64,000 bases of DNA from Echeneis naucrates (taxonomy: Eukaryota; Chordata; Actinopteri; Carangiformes; Echeneidae), in the NCBI RefSeq assembly GCF_900963305.1, contig NC_042513.1, positions 27,457,087-27,521,086 on the forward strand. The letters run 5' to 3'. The notes beneath the pieces were generated by a model. That model was not told the origin of the DNA and did not search any database. It worked only from the letters and a program-made list of their open reading frames with translations. Shown here one piece after another: positions 34,992 through 47,667 of the stretch; positions within the stretch are counted from its first letter, which is position 1; the number at the start of each line of letters is the position of its first letter. The translations under genes and the position numbers were made by a program.

Positions 34992-36460
34992 TCAATGGTC
35001 CACTACCACACTATGTTTATAGGATGCGACAGAGTCCCCCCTCTTCTTCCTCCTCTTCCTCACCTCCACACTGAGCTTGTCCTGAAACACAAACACAGAC
35101 ACACACGAATCAGGCCAGGGAATCATTGAAGGAGAATCTGAGTCATCGTCTGACAGGAAACAGGAACTTCTCACCTCCTCCTGCGAGGCGTTCAGGTGCA
35201 TCTGTCTCTGCTCCTCGTCGGCGTCGGCACGATGCTCCTGGCACTCTTTGGTCAGAGCTTTCTGGGCCACTTCCCGCTCGTGCTCCCTCCTCTCGGCCAG
35301 GTGCTTCAGTAGCTCCGCCTCCTGACACTAGAGAGCGAAAGAGTGGGATTTCATACATTTTAACTCTATAACAGAAATCCATTATTTATATTTTAGGAAA
35401 CAAAAGCTTGATTCTTTTGGAGTAACAACAGACGCGACACGTTCTAAGCACTTGACCTTTGACTTTGACCCCCAGCATGCCCTCACACACCTTCCTCCTC
35501 TCCTGAGCGGCATCCAGTTTCTTCTGGATCTCTTCCAGCGAAGGTTTTTGGCGGGGGGGTGTGGTGGCCCTGAGCTCGGGGCCGCCGTCGAAGGTGGGCG
35601 GCTTCAGGATGACCTCGAAGGCCTGACCACTCGCCCGCTTGCTCAGTTCGATCACCTCCATGTCCCGGATATTGCACAGGTTCAGGTCCACCACACCAGC
35701 TGCAACAAGGACAAAGACACGAGACCATGAGGACCAGGTGGAGACCTGGTTTAGTGGAGCCCTTTATTTAGACCATCAGTCCTGTTACAGGCTGGTACCT
35801 GTTGAGGTTTTTCTAATGCATGATGGGATACGGTCCAGCTGCAGAGACCAGAGCAAAGATGAAGGATTTTAAAACCTGACCAGATATTTTTATCGTTCTG
35901 ATCCAACACTGATTAGACATTTATATTGTCAATCCAGTTTAAACACTTGTCTTGTTGCTAAGGCGTTGCTATGGAAACCAGTGGGTTGTGAGTATGTCTG
36001 TGGAGGTTTGACAGATGAGTCAGAGAGACACTGTGATAGTGAAATATTTAACTATTCAGCAATAAAAAGAGTCAGAATAACTCAATCAGTCACAAATACA
36101 TCAATAAATAAATAAACTGATAAATGTTTAAGAAGAAAAGAAAAGAAATACTTCAGGCAAGAGGACAAGTGTGTCCTTAAAGACAGTAAAGGACAATACA
36201 AGACAGAAATGGACAGAAAGGGACGGCAGAGGACAGCAGAGGAGAGTAGATGAGAAGCTGCTGACCTTCCTTCTTGTCGTTCACCATCTCTCGAGGCTCG
36301 GGGAGGATGCAGGAGCAGAAGACAGACACCAGGGGGAGCTGTCTCACCTTGTCTCTGTATGCTGGACAGGAAACAGACATCAGCCTCAAACTAAGATTGA
36401 AACCGACAAACAACAACAACAAATCAATAATCAATAATCTGCTCCACCTGCCAGCGTCAT
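34992..36460 (-). CDS. stmn4: Stathmin-4-like protein (SCLIP/RB3 type)
   Basis: Five coding exons (36448-36460, 36266-36361, 35491-35699, 35175-35327, 34992-35081) join in phase to 186 residues. [20 protein letters not shown] carries the membrane-targeting domain, with Cys20 and Cys22 as the known palmitoylation pair. [35 protein letters not shown] and [17 protein letters not shown] match STMN4 specifically. [19 protein letters not shown] starts the tubulin-binding helix. After that the family's EENNNF segment is missing. The helix is about 13 residues short, and the last exon is Lys/Arg-rich and unlike other stathmins. Stathmins bind two tubulin dimers and promote microtubule turnover, mainly in neurons. 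Whether this diverged copy still does so is open; it may be a second teleost stmn4-type gene. Confidence 0.88.
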
Positions 36461-38464
36461 CCTGCTGCTGCTGTTGTCCTCTGAAGACACTGTGGTGAGG
36501 TAGAGTCTGTTCCTGGAGACGCACAGAGACAGACATCAGTGAAGACACAACGAGAGGAGGCGGAGCTTCTCACCTGGTCATGGTGACCAGGTGAGACGTT
36601 CTATTCTGCAGCTGCTCAACATAACACACTTCCTCTCAACATTGGACTAAAATGTTTTTGTGGTGAAAGGTCACATTATTCTCCTGTTTCAACAGCAAAC
36701 AGAAACATGGCACTCTGCAGGTCTTTGAACGCCTCATCCAGCTGCAGCTACACAAACATCTGGACTGTGAAAGCTGGAGCTTCTTCCTGCCTTAAAACTG
36801 CTTCACCCCACCAAAAGAAAAGCCACCAGACACAAAGAAGAAGATGTTAACTGATCCTTCGGGGTATGTGCGTGTGTGTGTGCAGGAACTAAGCGATGAT
36901 GTCATTGTTGCCAGTAAGCGCAGCAGCTTCTGCTACAACACTAAACTTAAGATGAACAAGAAAAAGAAAGAAATGATGCAGAAGAGAAAAAGACAGAAAA
37001 AGAAAGACACAGTGGAGACACTTTGGTCTTTGTGATGAAGAGAAGCTACAGTCTGCACAGAAACAACAAAACATCACACAAGATGCAAAAAAATAATGAA
37101 TATAGGTGAATATAAAGGTGTGAGTCTGTGTGTCTGTGTGTGTCTGTGTGTGTCTGTGTGTGTACTCACCCTGCAGTGATGCTCCGTATCTTCGTTCTCT
37201 CTGCTCAGACTGAAGATCTGCAGCTCAGCAGCATCAGCACCAAACACCAGGCTGCTGCATGACATCACCCAGCAGCCACCTGATTGGCTGGCAGGGATGC
37301 TGAGCTGTGATTGGTCCTGAAGGTAGAGGGAGAGGTGGGGGGGGGTGGGGGGAGGGGGTCAGGTTTTTTTCTGAGGAATCTTCCTGATCTCTGACAGAAA
37401 ACAGAAAACTCTTCATCAGAATCACAATCATGCTTCTGCACAATGATGATTCCAACAACACAAACAAACACACACAAAAGCACACGTGCACAAACACCCC
37501 AATCGAAACCATTTGACCAATGACATCATGTTAAACAGCTCTGAGGTCAGAGAGCAGCATCAACATCTGGAAAAAGATTTTGTTAGACACAAACATCTGG
37601 GGACAATCATGTTTGTGCGTATCCTGTTGTATGTTTTCACTTTGTGTTGCATTGTGCTCAACAAATGACTCGTTGGAACACAAGCACACAAACACATTAA
37701 AGTCCTGTGTGTGTGTCACACAGACTCGATCTGGTCTGATCTGGTTGTGTGGGGCTGTGTTTTTCTGAGGAAATGTCAGAGCTAAATTTAATGACTGACA
37801 ATGAGCTGTTACTCATCCTGACTGGAACACTCATCCAGTGTTCACTGTGTGTGTCTGTGTGTGTGTGTATAACTGCCTCCATCTGTGACTCTGCTGCGCT
37901 TCATTCAAGCGCACTGATCTGATCCTCATTAACACCAGACTTTGTAGAAAGTTGCATTGAATCCTGGGAAAACCAGGTTATGTAAAGGTTGCCTCTACTT
38001 GTTGCTGTAGTGACGTCCAGTCAAGAAGCAGCTGTGAAGGAAGAAGGTGTAAGAAAAAGAAGAAGCTAAACAGAGGTCAAAGTTCATGTCTGCACTGTGG
38101 TGCAGGTTTGGTCCCCACCTGATGACATCAGGGCGACACCTCGACAGTATCAGCCCGCAGTAACAGCAGACACCAACAGAGACATGGCCCCATCACCATG
38201 GAGACCATCACAGCGGTGCAGAGAGCGCTTCATTTTTAAAATCTGAGATGTTCTTTTCAGTTTTTATATCAAGCTGACTCCACCTGCAGAGGACTACAGC
38301 TCCCATCATGCATCAGAGTACAACACAGTGCCCCCCCACCACACACACACTGAACCAGATGATGTAATGCAGCTGCAGAATGTGTGTGTGCGTGCTTGTT
38401 CTTCTATTTTTGTGAGGACCATTTTCAGCTGGATGCTAAACAGCTGATTCAAAGTTACTGCTCT

Positions 38465-38502
<38 letters not shown>

Positions 38503-39445
38503 GTGGCAAGGTGAGTGAGAAGCTGCAGCAACAAGGAGGATGAGGAACTTCCACATCCCAACTGATGATGTCACCTGCAGCCAATCAGCTGAGAGCTCAG
38601 AGCCAGAGTGTGTGTGTGTGTCAGGATTCAGCAGAAACAGCACCACATCTGCAGCAGAATGTTTTATTAAAGAGCTTCGTCTCTACAGAACAGAGGCAGG
38701 ACATAAATTGAGGGGCGGGGCTTGTTGTGGTTCTGCAGGCTGCAGAATAACGGGAAACAATGACATCAGCTCGTAAGCAAGGCAATAATGTCACTGACAA
38801 TGAGGTCACTGCACTGAGCTCAACGCAGTGATGTCATCGCAGTGTAACAAAGAAAGACCATCTGAGGTGTGGGGCCGTCTGCAGAGTTTGGACTAACTGA
38901 GACCTGAACCTGAACCGAACCCTAACCCTCATGGTCCATCCGGTCTACAGGTAGACCTCCATGTGGTCTCTGATACTAAATTTGGATTCAGAAACTGAAC
39001 CTTAAAACCAGCTGCAGGACTTCTGGCACTTTATGATGTCACACCTGCTGTATTTGAATTGCTCACTCAGTAAACACTCAGCCAATCAGGAGCGTCAGGA
39101 GGTAAAGACAGGTGAGGGCTGGACATTTCATTCGTAAAATCTGACTTCATTTTAATGCAGGACTCTCTGCACTGTCTGTCTCACAGCTTCTTTTTTATTC
39201 CAACCAGCTGAATCCAGTTTAACATCACGAGTCATCTCACTCTGCTCCAGTCGTGAGCTTCATCTGAGTCGGCGAACAGTCGTGACTCGTCTTCCTGCTT
39301 CTGCAGCCCACTGAGGCGGGTGGGGAGTGGGAGAGAGAGAGCAGACGGCAGATTGGGCTGAATGTCAGGGGAAGCTGAGAGAAGAACCTGCAGCCTAAAA
39401 CCTGAAGACAGAAAAAAAGAACTGATGTGTTGAAACAAATCACGT
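36461..39445. other. Intergenic upstream of stathmin-like gene
   Basis: No exon is recognisable. It contains CA/TG microsatellites (best at 38467-38500) and a ZNF143-like motif near 38293. An untranslated 5' exon of the stathmin-like gene could be here but is not identifiable. Confidence 0.4.
38467..38500 (+). repeat. TG microsatellite
   Basis: Seventeen uninterrupted TG units. Confidence 0.95.
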
Positions 39446-40203
39446 TGGAAGGTCCGAAGGTCGAAAGGTCCAGACGGTCTGATGGTCTAAAGACCTAAAG
39501 GTCCAGATGGTCTGAAGGTCCGAAGGTCGAAAGGTCCAGACGGTCTGATGGTCTAAAGACCTAAAGGTCCAGATGGTCTGAAGGTCCGAAGGTCGAAAGG
39601 TCCGAAGGTCGAAAGGTCCAGACGGTCTGATGGTCTAAAGACCTAAAGGTCCAGACGGTCTGATGGTCTAAAGACCTAAAGGTCCAGACAGTCTGAAGGT
39701 CCGAAGGTGTAAAGGTCCAGACAGTCTGAAGGTCCGAAGGTCTAAAGGTCTAAAGGTCTAAAGATCTAAAGGTCCAGACGGTCTGATGGTCTAAAGACCT
39801 AAAGGTCCAGACGGTCTGAAGGTCCGAAGGTCTAAAGGTCCAGACAGTCTGAAGGTCCGAAGGTCTAAAGGTCTAAAGGTCTAAAGATCTAAAGGTCCAG
39901 ATGGTCTGAAGGTTGGAGGTCGAAAGATCTAAAGGTCCAGACGGTCTAAAGGTCTAAAGATCTAAAGGTCCAGACGGTCTGAAGGTCTAAAGGTCCAGAC
40001 GGTCTAAAGGTCTAAAGATCTAAAGGTCCAGACGGTCTGAAGGTCTAAAGGTCCAGACGGTCTAAAGGTCTAAAGATCTAAAGGTCCAGACGGTCTGAAG
40101 GTCTAAAGGTCCAGACGGTCTGATGATCTAAAGGTCCAGACGGTCTGAAGGTCTAAAGGTCCAGACGGTCTGATGGTCTGAAGGTCCAGACGGTCTGAAG
40201 GTC
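39446..40203 (+). repeat. Minisatellite of GGTC-based ~10-33 bp units
   Basis: Units such as AAAGGTCCAGACGGTCTGA and AAGGTCTAAAGATCT recur in mixed order. A 99-bp block (GGTCCGAAGGTCGAAAGG to AAAGACC) is repeated at the left end and a 66-bp block (AAAGATCTAAAGGTCCAGAC) at the right end. There is no coding role. Confidence 0.95.
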
Positions 40204-40378
40204 TGTTAGCCCGCGGGGGTGGGGGTGGGGGGTGGTCAGAGGATTCGGGTTAGTGTGTTCCTTTTTGTTTGTTTTCAGTAAGTCTCCTCTGAGTTAAACT
40301 GCCGGCCTGAGGTCAGTGTTTTTCATGTTGAAACTGAAGTTTTCTCTGCATCTCATCATTAACTTTGTGTCAGACACT

Positions 40379-40590
40379 TTAAGTCTGCTGAGTTTTAATC
40401 TGACTGAATGAATTGAGAGGTAGGTGACTCATCCGGCGACCACGCAGCCGGATCTCAGCGAGCGAGTGGGCGACCTGAACGAAGCCCGTGTTGGCAGAGT
40501 GCTGGCAGATGGTCGGCAGGCGGAGGATCTGAATCCATTCACTGAGCTCAGACATGAATGAAGACAAAGAGCTGCTGAGAGACGGAGGCA
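40379..40590 (-). CDS. Possible exon of an unrecognised gene
   Basis: On the minus strand a pyrimidine-rich acceptor (TGCCTCCGTCTCTCAG) precedes an open frame with normal composition. It reads SELSEWIQILRLPTICQHSA then NTGFVQVAHSLAEIRLRGRR and ends in a stop at 40379. A second frame without stops at 39232-39400 (LQVLLSASPDIQPNLPSAL, ending EAHDWSRVR) could be a later exon, but the minisatellite lies between them. I do not recognise either piece and no donor is convincing. It could be an untested lineage-specific gene or chance. Confidence 0.25.
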
Positions 40591-40979
40591 CAGATAACAC
40601 CACAGAAGAAGACGAACAACTGCTGTTCATTTAAAACCGTGTGGGAGTTTCATCTTCTTGTGTTTGAAAGACAAACTCTGCAGAACCTGAACTTTAACAA
40701 TGAGCGAACACTGATGGACATTTCTTCATCTGTCCAAAAACACAGTTGCCATCTCAGTTTGAACGGTGGTAACCAGTGGGTGGAGCCACAGTATCCTGGT
40801 CCCACCCATACCCGCCTCCTCCTCCCTTGATCAGCTCAGACTGTATTGAAGTCTATGGGTAAATGTCCCTCCTCCCTGACAGGAGAGAGGACAGAACAGG
40901 GCAGATCTAAGAGACTGAAGGCTGACAAGTTAAAAAGGCGTCAACAGAAACACTGAGCACTAACAGATAGAACAGAGGT

Positions 40980-40985
40980 TTTATT
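40980..40985 (-). terminator. Poly(A) signal of gpatch1
   Basis: AATAAA on the minus strand, 47 bp past the gpatch1 stop codon. Confidence 0.75.
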
Positions 40986-41031
40986 ATTTAAAACGAAAGT
41001 CATGTTTAACAAACTGTCAGGTTGAGCAGCT

Positions 41032-44000
41032 TCAACGAGTCTGAGCAGACCGCATGGTCTTCAGTCTGAAAGGACACACACACACACACACACACAGCTA
41101 AAGGTGACATATATGCAGTCACATGACCAGTGACCATTATAGACATGCAATCAGGAAGTAATGTGTTAGCATGTCACTGAGAGCCTGTGTGACCTCTGAC
41201 CTTTTCAACAGATTATCTGCCAATGTTTGTCCATCTCCATGGTGACCGTCTTCATCACTGTCCCCTGAGCTACTGTCTGACTCCTCCTTACTCTTCTTCT
41301 GCGGTTTCCCCTTGTGTTTGTGCTTCTTGTGTTTCTTCTTCTGTAAGACAGAGGTCAGATATCAGAGGTCAAAGGTCAGACCCGTCGCAGTTCTTTGAAT
41401 CAGACTCGTTCCTTCACCTTCTTGTCCTTTTTATGTTTGTGCTGCTTCTTGCTCTTGTGTTTCTTGTCGTTGCTCGTCCTGCTGAGCTTGTCTACCTCCC
41501 TGGGGAGGGGTGTGGCCTCTCCCCTACCTGGACAGGTGAACAGGTCGTTTAGTGTCTCAGCATCAGCAGGTGAACCACAGACGGCTCTGTGACATGGACT
41601 CACCCCAAGCAGCTGAAGGAGGCGGCAGCTTTGGACCGAACTCCTCCTGAGTCCAGGTCTGAGACCTAACCACATCTTTAAACCAAACACAGGAGAGAGA
41701 GTACATTACATCATCTGGGATAATAGAGTCCGGACCTCAGTTCAGGTTCCTCAACCTAAACTGAGGTCCGAACCTGACTTCAGGACATAGACCTCAGACC
41801 AGAACAGAAACAGGATCAGGTTTGTCCTGACTTTGACAGGATGTAGAACCTCAGAAAGAAGAACGTTACCTGTCGGCTGGTTCTGTGTGGAGGAGGACGT
41901 GACGGCAGGGATGACGACTTTTGAGATATTGAAGAGGTTCACTTCCTGGGGCTCAGGTTTAACTTCTTCCTCCTTGGTGTCCTCCTCCTCTTCCTCACTA
42001 TCTCCCTCTGACGAAGAGGAGCTGGCGAAAATGGCCTTGAACAGATCCATTGGAGGCCTGCTCTCCTCTTCCTCTTCCTCTTCCTCCTGTCCTCTCTGAT
42101 TTGTCTCTGTCTGTGCGGAGAGACAACAGGTGAGTCATCCAACATCTGCAGACTCAGGTCTCAGTGGATCTGGTCTGGTCTGGACTCGTACCTGTGTCTG
42201 ATCCCTGCTGGAGGGGGCAGGTGGAGCCGGGGCAGACATCTGGTCCGGTCTGGTCTCAGTCTGGTGTCGTGCAGCAGAGAGGAGCTCACTCAGAGCCTCA
42301 TCCTTCTTCTTCTCTTCCTTTTGGTCTGAGACGTCCCACCTCGACTTCTTCACTGGCTCAGGGGACTTCGGAGGAGCTGAAGAGAAAGAGGAGGAGGAAG
42401 TGAGGTCATGTTACCCAAAGAGAACCCAAAACCAGCTGGTGATGTCATAAGGACAGACCTTTGGTCTCCGTCACAGTCAGGAAGTTGAAGACTGAGAACT
42501 TGTCTCTCTTCACCTTCAGAAGACCCACCAAAGCCGACCTGCAGAAACAGGAATTCAAACTCAAACATGCATTCAGACTTAGAAATGTTGATGACATCAC
42601 GACGGTCTACGGGGCCGTACCCGGGGTAGGGGTCAGGGACGTTGAACCTCTTGCACAGCAGTTTTTCTGGATGCCACTCCAAAGTTTCTCTGGTCAGTTT
42701 TCCGAACATCTTCATCTTCACAGCCGCTTTTTTGTCGTCCACGTCGCCCTGACAACCACAACACAACACACATCAATACACAACAACACAAACATCCAAC
42801 CTATCAGGTTTTCGGGGGCCGACCTCCTGGTCCTGGGGGACCTCCACGGTGTCCTCGTCCTCCTGGTGCTTGGCTCTGGTGAAGCGGGAAGACAGCGAGG
42901 AGGACGACGGTCTGTAGAGGACGGACGCTCGGACAAACTCCTCCCTCTCCCTGCTACGCTCCCATTCCGTCATCCCAGAGTCCAGACTCTGCTCCAGGGC
43001 GTCTGAGACACAGACGAAGGTCAGGTGGCCTGCAGTGCATGATGGGACATGTGGGACTAGTCCTACCTTTGTCTCCCTGTCTCAGGCGGTCCAGGTAGAG
43101 CTCGTAGCGTGCCTGTTTGCTTGGAGTCTTTTCGAACGGCTTGAAAATCTGCAAGGATGTTTGGACGCCTCTCCATGATGCCAGAGCGTCCTCCTGCTGC
43201 TGCTGAAGGACGAAGGACGCTGTGTTACTCAGAGCTGACGGCCCTGAAGACGATGACTCCGCATGACTCTGCATGTCTTTGGATTCTGTGGTGGTGGGGG
43301 GTTGAGAGGCGGAGTTGCGGAGGTTGAGAAGTCGCTTTCTGTCTTCAGGCTTAAGGAGGTCCAGGACTGAACTGGGACCTGATCAGGATTCAGGAAAAGA
43401 ACAGGATTCTTGGATAAGATCTGGAGACAGAGTCTACTGGCCAACCAACAACACCATTAAACTACTGTAATTCATCAGCCAATCAAAACCTCAGAAGACT
43501 GTGGAAATAAACTGGGAAAACTCGTTTTATTCACTGAAGTTTAAACTGTTGAGCTGATCAGCTCATTCTGATCGATAACATCAATGACAGATTGGTGATG
43601 TGTGCAGCCTCTGTGAGGAACTCTACCCTGCAGGACGTCCTCCCCCAGCAGCGTCCTCCTCTGACCCGAGTCCAGCTGGTGACGTCCCCCTGGTTGTGGC
43701 TCGTCTTGGACCATGTGGCCCCTGGAGACCCTGAGGGCCTCGGCCAGAGCTGGGCTGGCCCCCGTCAGACTGAATACCCTGAAGCGACGGACCGGTCTGT
43801 AGTCCGGGGGCAGAGTGGGGGGGTGGAATATCTGAAGAGGCACCTGGTGTTAGTGACTCTTTGTTTTCCACACACACGACGACACTGACACACAACACTC
43901 ACAGTTTTCTCCTCAGCCGGCTTCTGTGCCAGAGTGAAGCCGTCCAGGATTTTACCGACATACGAGACGTCTCTACTTCGGTCTGAAAAGAGTCAGGGAG

Positions 44001-46933
44001 GGAAACAACTGATCAAGATTCAAGGAGGTTCAAAGATCCCAGAAAAAACAAAAAGCAGTTAATGGAGGACCAACCCAACCGGTCGAGGCAGATGGCCACC
44101 CCCCTTGAGCCTGGTTCTGCTCGAGGTTTCTGCCTCTTAAAGGAAGTTTTTCCTGCTCATCGGGGGATCTGTTGGGTCTCTTTAAATACATTCATAAAGA
44201 GTTTGATCTAGACCTGCTCTATATGTAAAGTGCCTTGATGTAACTTTGTTATGATTTGGCGCTATACAAATAAATCTGATTTGATTTGATTTGATTTGGA
44301 GGATCTGATGCTTCTGCACCTGGACCATCACTACAGATCTGATCTGATTAAACCCAAACTTTCCAGTACTTTCCAGGTACCTCTGTTCTTGTACTGCTGC
44401 GGAGCGGTCCAGCCGTACAGTCCATCTCCAGGCTCCTCCCCTCCCAGCACTGTGTCGTACCTGGACATGGAGTCTCTGTGGTACACATCTTCGTCATCAT
44501 CATCCTCTAGGGCCCCCACACCGAACGCCTGTGGGGTCAAAGGTCACAGGCAGCATGCAGACCATGTGATCAGGTGACTTCCTGTTATCAAAGACTCATG
44601 GCACCCCACCTGTCCAGCCACTCCTCCTCGCCGTGAGCCCCTGGGTGCGTCCCCAAACAGTCGAGTCCTGGTCTCAGACAGAGGCTTGAACAGGTCTATG
44701 TGCTCCGGGGCTCCCTGACCCAGCAGAGCAAGACCTGGGTCCAGACCCCGGTACCCCAGACCCTGAACCCCTACCCTTGGGTTAAAGTCCACAGGAGTTA
44801 CATCCTTTGGGGCAAAGGTCACGTCCTGTGGTGCGAACTCATCGTCGTCATCCTGTTGGTGAAAAAGGACACATTAATGTTGTCATGGCGGCGCTTTAAC
44901 AAAAAGGTTTCTGGTTCTGCTCTGGTCTGGTGAGAACCTGGACCTGGACTTCATCAGAGATATCCTGTACAGATGAGACGGCAGTCTCACTCACCTCTGA
45001 GTCCTCTGACCCAGCAATGGGTGGGGCACAGCCGTAGACTCTGGATCCTGATCCATCACCTGCCAGAACACAAGACCAGGACATGGTGAGACCTGATGAG
45101 ACCAGTTCAAGAGCTGCAGAAAAACAAAACATCTGCCAACCACTCTGCTGGTGCCGAGACTTCCTCTTCACACGAGGCCCCAGTCCTTGCCCCTCCTTCC
45201 ACCCCATCCTCTTCAACAGCTCCACCCCCATGGACGACCTGGGAGACAAAACACACTGTGACATCATCATACAGCCACAGTTTGGCCTGTTTGGTGACCG
45301 CCCTCTGTGAAAGGGCCCCTGGCTTACTTGGCGGGTGCAATCAGCTCCTCCAGCAGCGTGTCTCCAGGGATCAGGGCATTCTGGGCGTTGACGGCTCTCG
45401 CCTTCTCTCTGGTCTCATCTCTGCGGCTGGAAGAGAATTCCTGCCTGGTGGTGATCTGGCTGGGAGCGATGCCATGCTCACTGAAGTCCTGAAGACAAAA
45501 ACAAAGGATCACTTTATTGATCTGCTGTTTTAATCTTTATCCAGGAAGCCATCTTGGATCAGGTGTTCTACAGTCTCTCAACTCCTCCCACCTCCTCATC
45601 CATGAAGTCTTCTGGCCTGGCATGTTGTTTCTCAGCTTTCTGTTGCCGTGACGACAGAAAGGTTGACGGTGTCCAACCTACAAACGAAACACAAAGACAT
45701 GTTTGAAACGAAGATGTTGTTTCTGCTTTCTTGTCAGTTTTATTTTGAATTCTGGAGGAAAGCACTTTGAGGTGATCAGGTGATCAGCAGCAGGACTGAC
45801 CCTCTTTTGAGCCAACGGTGTTGAAGTAACCAGCTGAAAATCCTCCAGTGAACGCTCCATGGAATCTTTTATATCGTCCTTTCTCATCTTTGACTGTCTG
45901 CTCGTGAAGCGGGATGGGCTTCTTCAGGGGCTCGTCTGCAGCAGACACACACACACACACACACACACATACATATTATACACACAGAACAGCATAACAT
46001 GTGGTGAAGCTTCAGGTCCTTCACTTTAGGTTCAGTTATTTGTCTTTTTCTAGAAAGAAACTACGGACATGCAGCTTCATATTAAAGCTGAAAGTATCAC
46101 CCAATAAATCAAATAACTGAACTACTCGGAACAAATTGTGTACTGTCTAAACACCCAACAAACACCTTGAGGAAGTTATTTCAGGTATTTTTTTATTTTA
46201 AGAATCAGATAATCTCCATCTTACTTGCTTGGACCTAATTGTTGTGTAAAGACAGTTTCATGTTTAACGACACAAAAAACAAACAGAATGAATACAAAAA
46301 TCTTTAGTTGGGAATCTCACGGGAAAGAAGAAGAGTTTTTCCCGATGAGTGAACAAATCTCATCATGTATGTTAATGCCTTTAACCTCGTGAAGTCTGAC
46401 AAAATCATAATGTTGTCATTAAAATATGAATATATAATATTAGAATACAGCAGAAGGGAAAAAACATACTGGATTCTTTACAGTGTGGTTTTGATTTGGT
46501 TAATGAGTCTCTGTAGCAAATATGACAACAACAATAATAAAACCGATTTAAAGACACTTTACAGAGACTTCACTAAAGCGACAGACCAGCCGAACACACC
46601 CGGACCCTGAAGGTCAGGACGACCTGCTGACTGCCGGCCCTTCGTGCTGAACCTCCATCTGGGACTCACAGAAACCTTAAACCGGCTGATATTTGACCGA
46701 AGTCCGGAATGGAAGCCTGGAGGCTCAGAAACTGTTAGCTACATTTAGCTTAGCATGCTGTCATGGCGGCCGAACTCGGTCCAGGTCTTTTATTACATCA
46801 TCAAACCCGCACAAAGACTTTAGAGCAGGTCGGCTCGGTTTCTGGGAGCAGGAACAGATCTACCTTCCTCCAGAGGTTCCAGCGGAGTCCCGAAACTCAC
46901 AAAGTCCTCCTCGCTCTCACTGTCGGACGCCAT
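41032..46933 (-). CDS. gpatch1: G-patch domain-containing protein 1
   Basis: Twenty coding exons join in phase throughout to 923 residues, against 931 in human: 46864-46933, 45801-45935, 45592-45677, 45328-45488, 45141-45238, 44995-45059, 44610-44852, 44381-44528, 43903-43982, 43627-43831, 43067-43378, 42824-43002, 42621-42748, 42459-42538, 42192-42376, 41870-42110, 41604-41675, 41418-41527, 41201-41340, 41032-41065. The acidic start [20 protein letters not shown] is followed by the N-terminal conserved domain ([20 protein letters not shown], residues ~35-70). The G-patch is at about residues 152-175 ([16 protein letters not shown]). Also present are [57 protein letters not shown] and a Lys-rich tail. 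G-patch proteins recruit and activate DEAH helicases; GPATCH1 is a nuclear spliceosome-associated protein. A LINE tail lies in the intron at 43983-44380. Nothing appears broken. Confidence 0.96.
44080..44298 (+). mobile_element. LINE 3' end in gpatch1 intron
   Basis: GGTCGAGGCAGATGGCC, GAGCCTGGTTCTGCTCGAGG, TTCTGCCTCTTAAAGGAAG, AAGTGCCTTGATGTAACTTT and GATTTGGCGCTATACAAATA end in (ATTTG)n. This is the familiar 3' end of a teleost non-LTR retrotransposon, 5' truncated and inserted antisense to gpatch1. Confidence 0.7.
45946..45968 (+). repeat. CA microsatellite at gpatch1 exon 2 acceptor
   Basis: The CA run (TG on the gene strand) begins about 10 bp upstream of the acceptor of gpatch1 exon 2. 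It forms much of its polypyrimidine-side sequence. Confidence 0.8.
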
Positions 46934-47667
46934 GTTTAAACTACAACTACGACAAGCGCGGAGGTACAAACGAAGCGAGAGGCGTTCCTGAAAACTTCCA
47001 GCTGAAAAAAGGCGACATCTGTTGGTGGCGTTCCCAGCGACGTTCAATGATGTCACTGAAAGGGGCGGAGTCTCTGCGAAAAACCTGAGACATTTATTAC
47101 TTCTCTAAAATAGTTCCAGAGAAAACAGTGAAACATTAAAATTTAATTAAAAAGGTTCAAGGAATTTGTATTGTCGTTGTCACAGCATGTGAATCATTTA
47201 TAACACGAAACAAGCACGTAACATTGACCAAATAAAAAAAAAATGTAAATCATTCAAATAAGAATCATTAGTCATAAAATCCTTTTAAAAGCCGAGGATC
47301 AGATGTAAATAATACATTCTTCTCTCTGTAACAGTGTTGTTTGGGACATAAAGGCCAAAAAAGTACTCTGAGGCAAAGGCTCATGGGAGCTGTAGTTGAT
47401 GGATGTCATTTGATATCATACCCCCCAGCTAAACTCCTGGCTCTGCAGAAAGGCCCCATAAAGATCCAGATCTGATCCAGATTCCTTCCCTCCTGTTTGT
47501 AACATGACAAGCTGCTGAACTTCAGGGGGTTTGAACTAACTGAACCTGGACTGGGCTGGACTGAGCTGGACTGAGCTGAGGGTGGGGACCGTGGGGCCAG
47601 GACTCAGGTCAGAACAGTCAGCACCAAAGAAAGACAGGAGAAAGAAAAACGCCCCAGGACAGAGCCA
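46934..47667. other. Upstream of gpatch1
   Basis: The first 100 bp are CpG-richer and probably hold the TATA-less gpatch1 promoter. A ZNF143-like motif lies near 47388. No gene is seen. Confidence 0.4.
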
